The notes below the pieces were generated by a model that did no database searches, was not told the DNA's origin, and worked only from the letters and a program-made list of their open reading frames with translations. The position numbers and the translations under genes were made by a program. This document shows positions 1 to 12,000 of a stretch of 64,000 nt of DNA, piece after piece. Position 1 is the first letter of the stretch. Every line of letters starts with the position of its first letter. Location: contig OZ059894.1 in NCBI GenBank assembly GCA_964057225.1, positions 9,682,131 to 9,746,130 of the forward strand. The letters are read 5' to 3'. The DNA is from Auanema rhodensis. Taxonomy: Eukaryota; Nematoda; Chromadorea; Rhabditida; Rhabditidae.

Positions 1-1218
1 CTTCAGATTTGATCTCAGCTTCAGCCTTCTTCTCAGCTTCAGATTTGATCTCAGCTTCAGCCTTCTTCTCAGCTTCAGATTTGTTCTCAGCTTCAGACTT
101 CTTCTCAGCTTCAGTCTTCTTCGATTTAGCTTCAACCTTCTTCTTCGCTTCAGCTTCAGCCTCAGCCTTTTTCTTTGTTTCCGTTTCAGCTTCAGCTTTC
201 TTCTTTGCTTCAGTTTCAGGTTCAACCTTTTTCTCAGCTTCAGGCTTCTTTGGTTCAGCTTCAGTCTTATTCTCAGCTTCAACCTTCTTCTCAACTTCTG
301 CCTTCTTCTTTGATTCAGCTTCAGCCTTCTTTTCAGCTTCAGCCTTTTTCTCAGCTTCAACCTTCTTCTCAGCTTCAGGCTTCTTTGGTTCAGCTTCAGT
401 CTTATTCTCAGCTCCAGTGGTCTTCTCAGATTCAGCCTTCTCATCAGCTTTAACCTTTTTCTTAGCTTCTGTCTTCTTCTTTGGTTCAGCATCAGCCTTT
501 TTCTCAGTTTCAGCCTTCTTTGGTTCAGCTTCAGCCTTCTTTGGTTCAGCTTCAGCCTTCTTTGGTTCAGCTTCAGTCTTCTTCTCAGCTCCAGTGGTCT
601 TTTCAGCTTCAGCTTTCTTCTCAGCTTCAGCCTTCTCTTCAGCTTCAACCTTTTTCTTAGCTTCTGTCTTCTTCTTTGGTTCAGCTTCAGCCTTCTTTGG
701 TTCAGCTTCAGCCTTCTTTGATTCAGCTTCAGCCTTCTTTGGTTCAGCTTCAGCCTTCTTTGGTTCAGATTCAGCCTTCTTTGGTTCAGCTTCAGTCTTC
801 TTCTCAGCTCCGGTGGTCTTCTCAGCTTCAGCCTTCTTCTCAGCTTCAGCCTTCTTATCAGCTTCAGCCTTCTTATCAGCTTCAACCTTCTTCTCAATTT
901 TCGCCTTCTTTTTCGGTTCAGCATCAGCCTTTTTCTCGACTTCCTCCTTCTTCTCTGGTTCAGCTTCAGCTTTCTTTTCTGGTTCAAACTCTGCCATAGT
1001 CTCGGCTTCAACGGATTTTTTCGTTTTCTTCACAGATTTCTTGGACGGTTTTTTTGTTAGTTCTGCCTCTGTAAGTTCTCTGGTCTCATCCTCAGCCGGA
1101 ATAGCAACTGTGTCGTCTTCTGTAGATTTGTCGTTTGAAGATATTTCCTGTTCTTCTGGTTTTTTCAGCTTTTTTAATGATTTCTTTTCTATGTCTTCTG
1201 AAAAAGTGAGATATTCAT
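1..1218 (-). CDS. ttn-1: Exon: linker leading into a KKAEAEPKKK-type coil (continues past coordinate 1)
   Basis: The exon begins with a short acidic/Lys linker (EYLTFSEDIEKKSLKKLKKP and following, then a segment rich in TKKPSKKSVKKTKK). From about 980 downward it enters Lys/Glu/Ala repeats of the types AEPKKKAEAE, EKTTGAEKK and AEKKAEAEIKSE. The proline-containing units resemble those of the exon at 8438-12348 more than the proline-free units of the giant exon. I chose the TTTTTTTAG acceptor at 1219. The TTTTTCAG site 21 nt further in would create a stop when joined to the preceding exon's phase-1 T. The exon is open to the window edge, so its length is unknown. Confidence 0.7.
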
Positions 1219-4200
1219 CTAAAAAAACTAAACTACTAAGTTAGGTAAAGTGAGCTGTGGTTTGCGTATTCTAACTATATGTGAAACGTGATACATGGAC
1301 AGACGTATAACAAAGACAACACACCTTTGGACGAAAACACACATAAATCTGAAAAGCACCACGCTTCTCCAGCTTCATTTACTGCTTGACAAGCGTACTC
1401 AGCCTGTTCTTTCCTCTTGATATCTTTCAAGATAAGATAATGTTGACTAAGTGGTTGTCCAATTTCGTGGCGAATTTCAACCTTACAAAAATAGTTTAAT
1501 ATGGAATAATTATGATATGTTTTACATGTTTATCGTCCTGAGATATGAGTCGACCATCTTGGTAGAATCGAACTTCTGGATCTGGTGTACCATGAGTGGT
1601 TACAACCATTACTACATTTTCTCCTTCGATCACATCATGATCAGAGAGAATTTTATCAAATCGTGGTGGAATAAGTTGTGTTAAACGTGGTTCGGTAGGA
1701 TTAGTTCGTTCAATAACCTATAATTAAGTATTATGATTATATATTTAGTTAATATAAACAGACTCGTCGAATTCTTCGTCTTCGTTTAGGTTTCATTCCA
1801 CCGTCTTCTTCGTCAGATGACTGCTCTGCTTTCGCCTTTCTTGACTTCTTGACAAGTCGTCGGCGACGATATCGTTCACTATCGTTGTACTCTGAATATG
1901 TTATGAAAATAAATAATTTATAATAATATGTAATATTACCATCGCAATCAACATTAATTTCAAAGTTGCAACTGTCGACTCCTCCAATATTTTCAACCAG
2001 AAGACTATAATCATCATCGTCAGTAAATGCGCAATTGGGAATAGTAACTTCGAAGTTTCCATCTAAAATAATAAATTATATGAATTAATTTATAATTTAT
2101 AGTTTACCTGATGAATAATTAAGGTTATACTTTGAAGATGGATTACCCATATCAACTTCTTTCCCATTTTTCAACCAGATTAATACAGGAACAGGGTATC
2201 CCGTAACTTTACCAGATAAGCTGAAATTAAACATTAAAACCGGTCATTTGGAAGCAAATCAGTAAAATAAGTTCTCACGTGGTGTATAGTTACATTTTCA
2301 AATCTTACGTGAAGCATACACCGTATGCCAATTTCACGTGAAATTAAAAAAAAAGTGAAAAACTTACGTGACAGTTTCTCCTTCTCTAGCATTAACATCA
2401 GAAACTTGGCTTGTAATTCCAGCTGGTTCAAATTCTCGATCAAAGAAACAACGCTCTTCAAATGGAATAGATTCTAAATTTGAATACTTAAACTTCAAAA
2501 CTGTTCATGAAAATCATACTTTTAACATCCAGCTGTACAAGACAACTTTCAGAACCAGCACTATTTTCAGCATAGAAAATGATTTCTCCTGATTCTTCTA
2601 ATCCAACTTCTTCAAATGTTAATGTGACATTATATAAATATTCATCATTTGTAACAGAAATTGTCAAATTTTCTGATTCTTTGATTTCCTGCTCATTATG
2701 ATATACGCATAACTATAAATATTATATTATAAAATATATAAACTGATTTGATATATTCTTACTGATGGCTCTGGACTGGCTGTAAATTTCACTTCAACTG
2801 TTACATATTCACCTTCAGTACACACAATGTACTGTTCTGGTTCTTCAAAACATGGCTGAAGCTCTAGCTTTACTATTTCTTCTGAAATAATTAGTAAAAT
2901 AAATTAAAATATGAAAACGACACAAACCTTTACGACTTTCATTCAATGAAATACACTGTTGCAAATTGCTTTGAGAGTTCCTCGATAATGTATCTGATGT
3001 ACTATCTTGCTCAATTGATTTTGATAGAACTTCATCAATAGTTATATCACTTGTAACTGGTTCCATCATTTCTTTTTCCAATTGAGCTTGACGTTTAGCT
3101 TCGAGAAGTTTTTCTGTTTCTTCAGAAATATATTTGGTTTTGGTGACCATCACATTTTGACTTGTTGTACTAAGGGAATCCTTGGTTTTTCTGGTTTTTC
3201 TTGTTGACTTGATAATCTCTGTGCCTTCTTCACATGGAACTACAACTTCAATCTCTTCACCAGGATGAACAAACTCAGTTGTAGTTTCAATAACAGTCTT
3301 CTTGATTATCTTAGTTTTTCCCTTAGCCTTTGGTTGTTCAGTAGACAGACAAGCTTTATCTTTAGCTTTATCTGTCAATGCGATGTCAGCTGCTTGTTGC
3401 GCTTCAGAATCTTTACCCAATGTTTGTTTTGATTGTGATTCTGAATACGAATCTTTATCTTTAATTATAGAAGTTGTTTGTTTCAAACTTTCAGCATCAT
3501 CAGCATCTTCCGAATTTTTCATTTGAACGTTTTGAGAATTGATTGTAAATTCTGTTGAATCCTCTTCTCTTAAGTTCATTTCAGCAATAACATTTTCTCC
3601 TTGCTCTTCAGGAACCTTTTCAAAGATTACAGTTTTCGATTTTTCCGAAAAAGAAGATTTGCCTTTCTTCTTTATATCCGATATCTTCATATTTTCTTCT
3701 TCTTCTGGTGTTTTTGTGAGAGCAAAACCTTTGCCAGAAAGACTAAGCGAGTCTTGAGCATCCTGCTTAGATTCGACCGATTTCGTAACGGTGACAGCTT
3801 CTTTAGCTTCAGTCTTTTTAAGCTTCAAAGATTTTCTCTGTTCAGATAATGAGTCAGAAGCTTGAACCTTCTGCATTTCTTTCTCCGTCAATGTTGCTTC
3901 TTCGGATTTTTGAGTATTCTTCAATTTCAAATTTTGGTTCTTCTCACTATAGACTGATGGTACCGATGAAATTGGTAAAGGTGAAGATATCTCAACTGCC
4001 TCTTCCTGCTCTGACTTGCCAACCAATTTCAGGTTCCTGCTCTTCTCACTGTACGTTGATGGTTCCATTGTGCCAGGCAAAGCAGAGGATTTTTCAACCT
4101 CCTCACTTTGCTTAGAATTTGATTTCAATCTTAAATTCTTGTTTTTCTCATTGAAGGTGGTAGAATCATTAATTTTTGTCTTCTCCAGGCATGAGCCTGT

Positions 4201-5991
4201 TGTGTCAGCTAAGCTATCTTCCTTAGAAAGCTTAGTTTTCTGCGTTCTTTCAGCATAACTATCAGTTGATTTTGTTGGTAAATTGCGAGCTGCATCACTG
4301 CTTTCTTCAGTTTGCTTCAAACCGACATTTTTAGTTTTCTCTTGATAGCTTTGACGTTTTAAATCAATTTCCTTGGATGTCTTGTCAGCTGACAGATTCT
4401 CTTCCGGTTTCGTAAACTTGGATCGTTTTGTTTTCTCCGTTAATTGATCCTGAGCTTTCTCGACTTCAGCGTGTGTTATTTCCGCTTGCTCATTGGCGAC
4501 TCCTTTTGATTTCAAAGATGATCGTAGTGTTTTCTCACTAAACTCAGACATCTCTGCTGATGTTTTCTCCGGATTTGATATTTCAACAGTTTGTTCCATG
4601 CTGTCCTCCTTAGCCAACTCCTCCTCGATGCTTACGGCTACATCTGTTGGCTCCGATACGCTACCGTGATGAGCATGTCGAAGAGAGGATGTTACATCCA
4701 AACTTGTACTTTGAACGATATCCTCATGAACAAGTTGTAAATCACTATCGACCGATGTTATCGTAGCTTCTTTAATGCTCAAATTCTTTGTCAGACGTTT
4801 GGATCCTTTGCGAATTTGACGCTTGGTTTTTTGCCTTTCCTCCGTATGTTCTAAGGATGTGTCCACAACGACTTCCTCCGCATCCAATGTATCAGCTTGC
4901 ATCCTAATATCCACATCGTCAGCAGCATTTATCTCACCTTTCCCATTGGCAGACGTCGATGGTGCTAACTTTTCTGTGTCTGTTTGTTCAGCTATTGAAG
5001 CCGAAACTGCAAAATCACAAGTTAACGTACTCGGACATACTTGTTCCACTTAATAGCCATTCTGAAAATTTATTTTTCGGCACACGAATGCACCCATGAG
5101 ACTGCACTTTTAGTTTACGAGTACCAGTACCAACATGTATCAAATCTTATATAAAGTTTGTATAAATTTTGAAAGATGAACAATGAATAGATAAAGAGAA
5201 AAACAGATAGATTGTTAAACATGCAACATGCACAAGACAAGAAAACAGATATTGACGACACATATTTCTTTGTAAAAATAAAGAAATTCATGACAATATA
5301 TCCACATATATACTATATATTATACATAAATACATATAGTAGAACGATTGTCACGAGCTCACTTACCCTCAGATATCAATCGCAACATTAAGTAAACAAA
5401 CATACCGTCCTCAATATTGATTTCAATCTCAGATACCCCATCATCTGAAGAAGAAATTAATATAACTGTCTAATAGAAACATGGCAAAATAATGTTTTTT
5501 TCTCCAAATTTCAAGATGATGATGACGCAAAATAGAAAACAAGAATAGTCAAGATTGTTTCGCAATAAGAACGAACAGAAAGGAAAGAAGAAACGATTTC
5601 ATGACAAGTATTGCGAGAAAGCAAGAATGTTGAAACTTGAAATATGAAGCTTTTTGGAACAAAATTTTAATTTTTTTCACATATTTTAAAGTCTTGACGA
5701 TATTGTACAAGCTAAAAGTGTTCACGATGATATTGACAAGTGCTTGAACGGTTTTTTTCTCAGCAAAGGGACATGAACAAAGGTGAGTTTACAGCACACA
5801 TGTGCTTCAAGAGAGGTTAAAAATTAAAAAAGAAAAGCAAAAAAAGCATGAGAATAATACAAATTTTTAAATAATGAACCTATTTTTGGATAAAAGAACT
5901 ATGATTTTTCAAAGTAGTCAATGGAGAAAAAAAGTGTGAATGAGAAAAAGAGAGTAAGAAGGATGGAGAGAGAAAGAGAGAGAGGGAAAGA

Positions 5992-6023
<32 letters not shown>

Positions 6024-9000
6024 AATTGAGAGAGAAATAGAGATACAGAGAGAAAGAGAAAGCAAGGTTATGGAGAGAAAGTTGGAGAGATGTACACATA
6101 TAATCCGAATAAGGGCAATAAACAAATGCTTGATAATGGTAAGAATTCAACTAACACGAGTTTTTTTGCGAAACTCAGAAAATAGAGTTGATTTACTTTC
6201 TGGAAAAATCTCGAAAAAGCTTTAGGCAAATCAGAGATGATATTGCGATCAGTTGGGATTCTGAATTTTTTGTTGTTTACATAAAAGATTTTGAAAGATA
6301 TGAGATAGATGACCAATGCGTAGGAGTTCATGATTAATTTGCAAATTTTGGAACAAAAATTGAGAATTAGAAGAATAATTTGTTAATAAAGATGAATAGA
6401 AGGTAAATCTCATACAATAACAATGAAAAAATAAATGAAAATAGCTTCAATATTGTAGAAAATCCAAATAGTAATGTAGAAAATAGGAATATTGTAATCG
6501 AAAAATATAAAATGTGTAGGAAATACTTCTTGAACGTCGCAAAGGTTTAAACGCTTGTGCTACGAGATAGCTGTAGAGCAACACACGCATGCAGATGATA
6601 AATAGAGAGCAGAGGTTGCTCCGTGCAGCTGGTCGGTCGGCTACGTCTCGATGAAGCTGGCTATATCTTCAGCACTATCTTCAATGCTACATCTTCGTTC
6701 TTCATATTTTCTTCGCCATCTTCTCTATCTCATCCTTCTTCACATATCTCAGTCTCGTTTCTATCGTCGTCAGATAAAATGCAGGTCGCGTCGTCGCGCG
6801 CTCCGTGCCCCCGCAGACGCAGATACAAGAGACGCGAGAGCACTCTCCAAGCTCTCTAACTTGAGGTGAAGCAGCAACCAGCGTCAGTAGTGGTTTTCAC
6901 CGATAAACTACAAGACATTTAGGCATTGAAGAAACAAGAAGAAGACATTGGAAAGTATATGTAGAGGAAGTGAAGGATAAGGAGAAATAGATGAAAGTGG
7001 AGAGAAAAAAGATAAAAGAGAGAACAAGTAGTGATGACGAAGAACTATAAGTGATCTCAGATAGATTGACAAATGCCGATGTGCGGTACAAAAGTCAAGA
7101 TGAGAATGAGCGACGATGACAAGCAAGGACACCGTGCTACAGCCGGTTACTACGTAGATACTTGTCAAATAGGCTGAAGCCGACTCTTTTCATTAGATCA
7201 GACACCAGTTAATGAGATACAATGTTTGGGAGTAACAACGTCTTGAACAACATCAAAAGGAAAACAGAAAAGAAAATGAAGAATTGTCGTATACTCTTGT
7301 TTTCAATGAATTTCTTTCAAATAATTTGGAGAAAAAACGAATAAAAAAAAAGAATTAAAGCAAAACTTTACCGAGCTCATCTTCTTCATCCAATGTTTCC
7401 ACATCTAATGATTTAGTTGGCTGACTTGCTCCAACCTTGTTGATAGCACTCACTCGGAAAGCATATAGCTCATTGGGGAATAAATCTTCGCAAACGAATT
7501 GCACACATCCAGCAGGTACTGTTCCGGCATGTCTCCATCTAGCATATTCAACAGATTTCCGTTCAATGGAATATTCAGTGATTGGTGCTCCATGATCATC
7601 TGCGGGTGGTACCCATCTGATCTTGGCATATGTTCCACCAACTTGAACAAGTTCAAGTTGTTGAACAACGGATGGTACATCTACAACAATGATTGGAACT
7701 TCTAGAACATCTTCATGAGCGTCATTTGAAGCTTTGAAAATGATTTTTCCAGTGTCCGACTGTTTGATGTTTTTGATTCGAACAGAAACGAAATCATCGT
7801 AAACTTCCACATTACCACGAAGTTTCAAATCTTGACCATTTATCGTCATCTCCAATTTGGGTGTAGGATGACCAATGAAATGAACGGTGAAATCGAAATG
7901 CTTTCCAGCATCCAATGAATGAGTATCACAACCCTCATATGTGAGTTTTGGTCTAATATCCATATCCAATATAGCTTGTTGTGACCAGACAACATTATCA
8001 ACTTGGGCTGTAATTTTGCCCAAATCGCTTGGCTCAACATTATGAATTGTTAGCTCAGAAACAGCATCTCTAGTTTCAATTTCAATTTTACCATATTTGG
8101 CACTAATCTCTCTTGAGTTACGATACCATTTCACAATTTGAGCCTTCTTATTGAATTTACATCTGAAGACAGCGTTCTCTTCTGGTTTCATGATTTTAAC
8201 AGGTAACGGCTGTTCAATAAACTCAATTTCACCTAAAATATAGAACTGTTTTAAGGAAAACAAAATCGAAAAAACCATCACTGAATCCAGACTCCAAATC
8301 CAATGTTAACGTATGAGAATCTGCAGTTGATATATCCTCTTCCATTTCGTTGCATGTACCCAAATCAGAATCAATTGGAGACAATCTTTCCACTGAAAAC
8401 GCTAAAAAAATTTAACATTTGAAATGCCAGAACCAACCTTCTTCTTCAGATTTAACCCCTTTTTTGCTATCCCCTTCAGCTTTCTTCTCAACTTTAGCCT
8501 TCTTCTTCGGTTCAGCTTCGTCCTTCTTCTCCGCTTCAGCATCACCCTTCTTCTCCGCTTCAGCCTTCTTCTCAGATTTAGCCTTTTTCTTTGGTTCAGC
8601 TTCAGCCTTCTTTGGTTCAGCTTCAGTCTTATTCTCAGTTTGATCTTCCTTTGTTGGTTCTGCCTCGACCTTCTGCTCAGCTTCAGCCTTCTTCTCAGCA
8701 TCAACTTTCTTCTCAGCTACCTTCTTCTTCTTGGGTTCAGCATCAGCCTTTGTCTTTGATTCAGCTTCAGCCTTCATCTCAGCTTCAGCCTTCTTCTCGG
8801 CTTCAGCCTTCTTCTTTAGTTCAGCTTCAGCCTTCTTCTTTGGTTCAGCTTCAGCCTTCTTCTTTGGTTCAGCTTCAGCCTTCTTCTCAGCTTCAGCTTC
8901 AGCCTGCTTCTTTGGTTCTGATTCAGCCTTCTTCTCAGCTTCAGCCTTCTTCTCGGCTTCAGCCTTCTTCTCAGCTTCAGCCTTCTTCTCGGCTTCAGCC

Positions 9001-12000
9001 TTCTTCTTTGGTTCAGTTTCAGCCTTCTTCTCAGCTTCAGCCTTCTTCTTAGCTTCAGCCTTTTTCTCAGCTTCTGCCTGCTTCTCAGCTTCAGCCTTCT
9101 TCTTTGGTTCAGTTTCAGCCTTCTTCTCGAGTTCAGCCTTCTTCTTTGGTTCAGCTTCAGCCTTCTTCTCAGCTTCAGCCTGCTTCTTTGGTTCTGCTTC
9201 AGCCTTCTTCTCAGCTTCAGCCTTCTTCTCTGCTTCAGCCTTCTTCTTTGGTTCTGCTTCAGCCTTCATCTCAGCGTCAGCCTTCTTCTTTGGTTCAGCT
9301 TCAGCCTTCTTCTCAGCTTCAGCTTCAGCCTGCTTCTTTGGTTCTGATTCAGCCTTCTTCTCAGCTTCAGCCTTCTTCTCGGCTTCAGCCTTCTTCTCAG
9401 CTTCAGCCTTCTTCTCGGCTTCAGCCTTTTTCTCGGCTTCAGCCTTCTTCTTTGGTTCAGTTTCAGCCTTCTTCTCAGCTTCAGCCTTCTTCTTAGCTTC
9501 AGCCTTCTTCTCAGCTTCTGCCTGCTTCTCAGCTTCAGCCTTCTTCTTTGGTTCAGTTTCAGCCTTCTTCTCGAGTTCAGCCTTCTTCTTTGGTTCAGCT
9601 TCAGCCTTCTTCTCAGCTTCAGCCTGCTTCTTTGGTTCTGCTTCAGCCTTCTTCTCAGCTTCAGCCTTCTTCTCTGCTTCAGCCTTCTTCTTTGGTTCAG
9701 CTTCAGCCTTCATCTCAGCGTCAGCGTTCTTCTTTGGTTCAGCTTCAGCCTTCTTGTCTGCTTCAGCCTTCTTCTTTGGTTCAGCTTCAGCCTTCTTGTC
9801 TGCTTCAGCCTTCTTCTTTGGTTCAGCTTCAGCGTCAACCTGCTTCTTTGGTTTTGATTCAGCCTTCTTCTCAGCTTCAGCCTTCTTCTCGGCTTCAGCC
9901 TTCTTCTCAGCTTCAGCCTTCTCCTTCGGTTCAGTTTCAGCCTTCTTCTCAGCTTCAGCCTTCTTCTCAGCTTCTGCCTGCTTCTCAGCTTCAGCCTTCT
10001 TCTTTGGTTCAGTTTCAGCCTTCTTCTCGAGTTCAGCCTTCTTCTTTGGTTCAGCTTCAGCCTTCTTCTCAGCTTCTGCCTGCTTCTCAGCTTCAGCCTT
10101 CTTCTTTGGTTCAGTTTCAGCCTTCTTCTCGAGTTCAGCCTTCTTCTTTGGTTCAGCTTCAGCCTTCTTCTCAGCTTCAGCCTGCTTCTTTGGTTCTGCT
10201 TCAGCCTTCTTCTCAGCTTCAGCCTTCTTCTCAGCTTCAGCCTTCTTCTCAGGTTCAGCCTTCTTCTTTGGTTCAGCTTCAGCTTTTTTCTCGGCTTCAG
10301 CCTTCTTCTCAGCTTCTGCCTTCTTCTCGGGTTCAGCCTTCTTCTTTGGATCAGCTTCAGCCTTCTTCTCGAGTTCAGCCTTCTTCTCGAGTTCAGCCTT
10401 CTTCTCAGCTTCAGCCTTCTTCTCGAGTTCAGCCTTCTTCTCGGCTTCAGCCTTCTTCTCAGCTTCAGCCTTCTTCTTTGGTTCAGCTTCAGCCTTCTTT
10501 TCAGGTTCTGCCTTCTTTTCGAGTTCAGCCTTTTTCTTTGGTTCAGCTTCAGCCTTCTTCTTTGGTTCAGCTTCAGCTTTCTTCTCGGCTTCAGCCTTCT
10601 TCTTTGGTTCTGCTTCAGCTTTCTTCTCGGCATCAGCCTTCTTCTCAGCTTCTCCCTTCTTCTCAACTTCAGCCTTCTTCTTTGGTTCATCTTCAGCCTT
10701 CTTCTCAGCTCCAGCCTTTTTCTCAACTTCAGCCTTCTTGTCAGCTTCTGCCTTCTTCTTTGGTTCAGCTTCAGCCTTCTTCTTTGGTTCAGCTTCAGCC
10801 TTCTTCTCAGCTTCAGATTTCTGCTCGAGCTCAGCCTTCTTCTTTGGTTCAGCTTCAGCCTTCTTCTTTGGTTCAGCTTCAGCCTTCTTCTCAGCTTCAG
10901 CCTTCTTCTCAGCTTCTGCCTTCTTCTTTGGTTCACCTTCAGCCTTCTTCTCAGGTTCTGCCTTCTTCTCGAGTTCAGCCTTTTTCTTTGGTTCAGCTTC
11001 AGCCTTCTTCTCAGCTTCTGCCTTCTTCTTTGGTTCAGCTTCAGCCTTCTTCTCAGATTCTGCCTTCTTCTCGAGTTCAGCCTTCTTCTTTGGTTCAGCT
11101 TCAGCCTTCTTCTTTGGTTCAGCTTCAGCCTTCTTCTTTGGTTCAGCTTCAGCCTTCTTCTCAGCTTCTGCTGTCTTCTCAGCTTCAGACTTCTGCTCGA
11201 GCTCGGCCTTCTTCTCAGGTTCAGCTTTTTTCTTTGGTTCATCTTCAGCCTTCTTCTCGAGTTCAGCCTTCTTCTTTGGTTCAGCTTCAGCCTTCTTCTT
11301 TGGTTCAGCTTCAGCCTTCTTCTCAGCTTCTGCTGTCTTCTCAGCTTCAGACTTCTGCTCGAGCTCGGCTTTCTTCTTTGGTTCAGCTTCTGTCTTCTTC
11401 TCGAGTTTAGCCTTCGTCTCTGGTTCAGCTTCAGCCTTTTTCTCAGTTTCAGTTTTCGTCTCAGCGTCATCTTTCTGCTCAGCCTTAGGTTTCTTCGCAG
11501 CTTTAGTTTTCTTCTTTGGTTCAGCTTCAGCCGTTTTCTCAGTTTCGGCCTCTTTCTTTGCTGTTGTTGATTCATCGTGTTGTTCTTGCTCACTTTGTTT
11601 TTTCTTCTTCTTGATAACTTTAGATGGTTCATTGGTAGTTTCGGATTGTTGATCCAGTTCCTCTTGAACTGTTTCTCGTTCGTTCGTAATTTCATCGAGT
11701 TCCTCTAATTCTTTTTTGGGAAGTTTGATAATTTTGTGTGCAAATTGATCTCGTTCTTCATCAAATGATAGATCAGGACATATAAACTCAAAATCTTCAA
11801 ATTGTTCTTCGTCAATTGGCGTAATAACGTCGACCGTGGCACTTGGCACTCCGGGACCGTACTGGTTTGTTGCTATTACACGGAATGCATACATCTCTCC
11901 AGGTACTAATTCTTGAGCAATATAATTCTTATTATTCTGAACTTTCATTTTGCGCCAGCGACTGCTCTCTGCAGTCTTGCGCTCTACGATATACTCGAGT

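Larger units (their letters stand above)
5445..7371 (-). other. 1,927-nt intron, largest in the window
   Basis: AT-rich except for a purine microsatellite (5965-6062) and a GC-rich island (about 6599-6880). I found no exon with good splice sites and titin-like coding in it. The acceptor at 5445 is TTTCTTCTTCAG and the donor at 7371 is CTCG|GTAAAG. It is a candidate site for an internal promoter or enhancer. Confidence 0.75.

Noticed and set aside
1451-1684. Plus-strand 77-codon frame
   Set aside because: Antisense to two Ig exons with good splice sites on the minus strand.
5041-5061. ATG just after TTTTCAG as a trans-spliced start of a short isoform
   Set aside because: Read as a start, the frame meets a stop whether spliced (AATAGCTGA) or unspliced (TAA), so only the in-frame microexon reading survives.
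5880-6150. Minus-strand frames with Ser-Leu runs in the big intron
   Set aside because: Translation of a GA microsatellite; no homology and no supporting splice sites.
6068-6331. Minus-strand 87-codon frame with hydrophobic start (possible signal peptide or alternative first exon)
   Set aside because: AT-rich intron sequence. Joining it to the microexon does not give a supported phase.
6623-6869. Plus-strand frames across the GC-rich island
   Set aside because: Short, Ser/Arg-biased, no domain and no codon signal; better explained as a regulatory patch.
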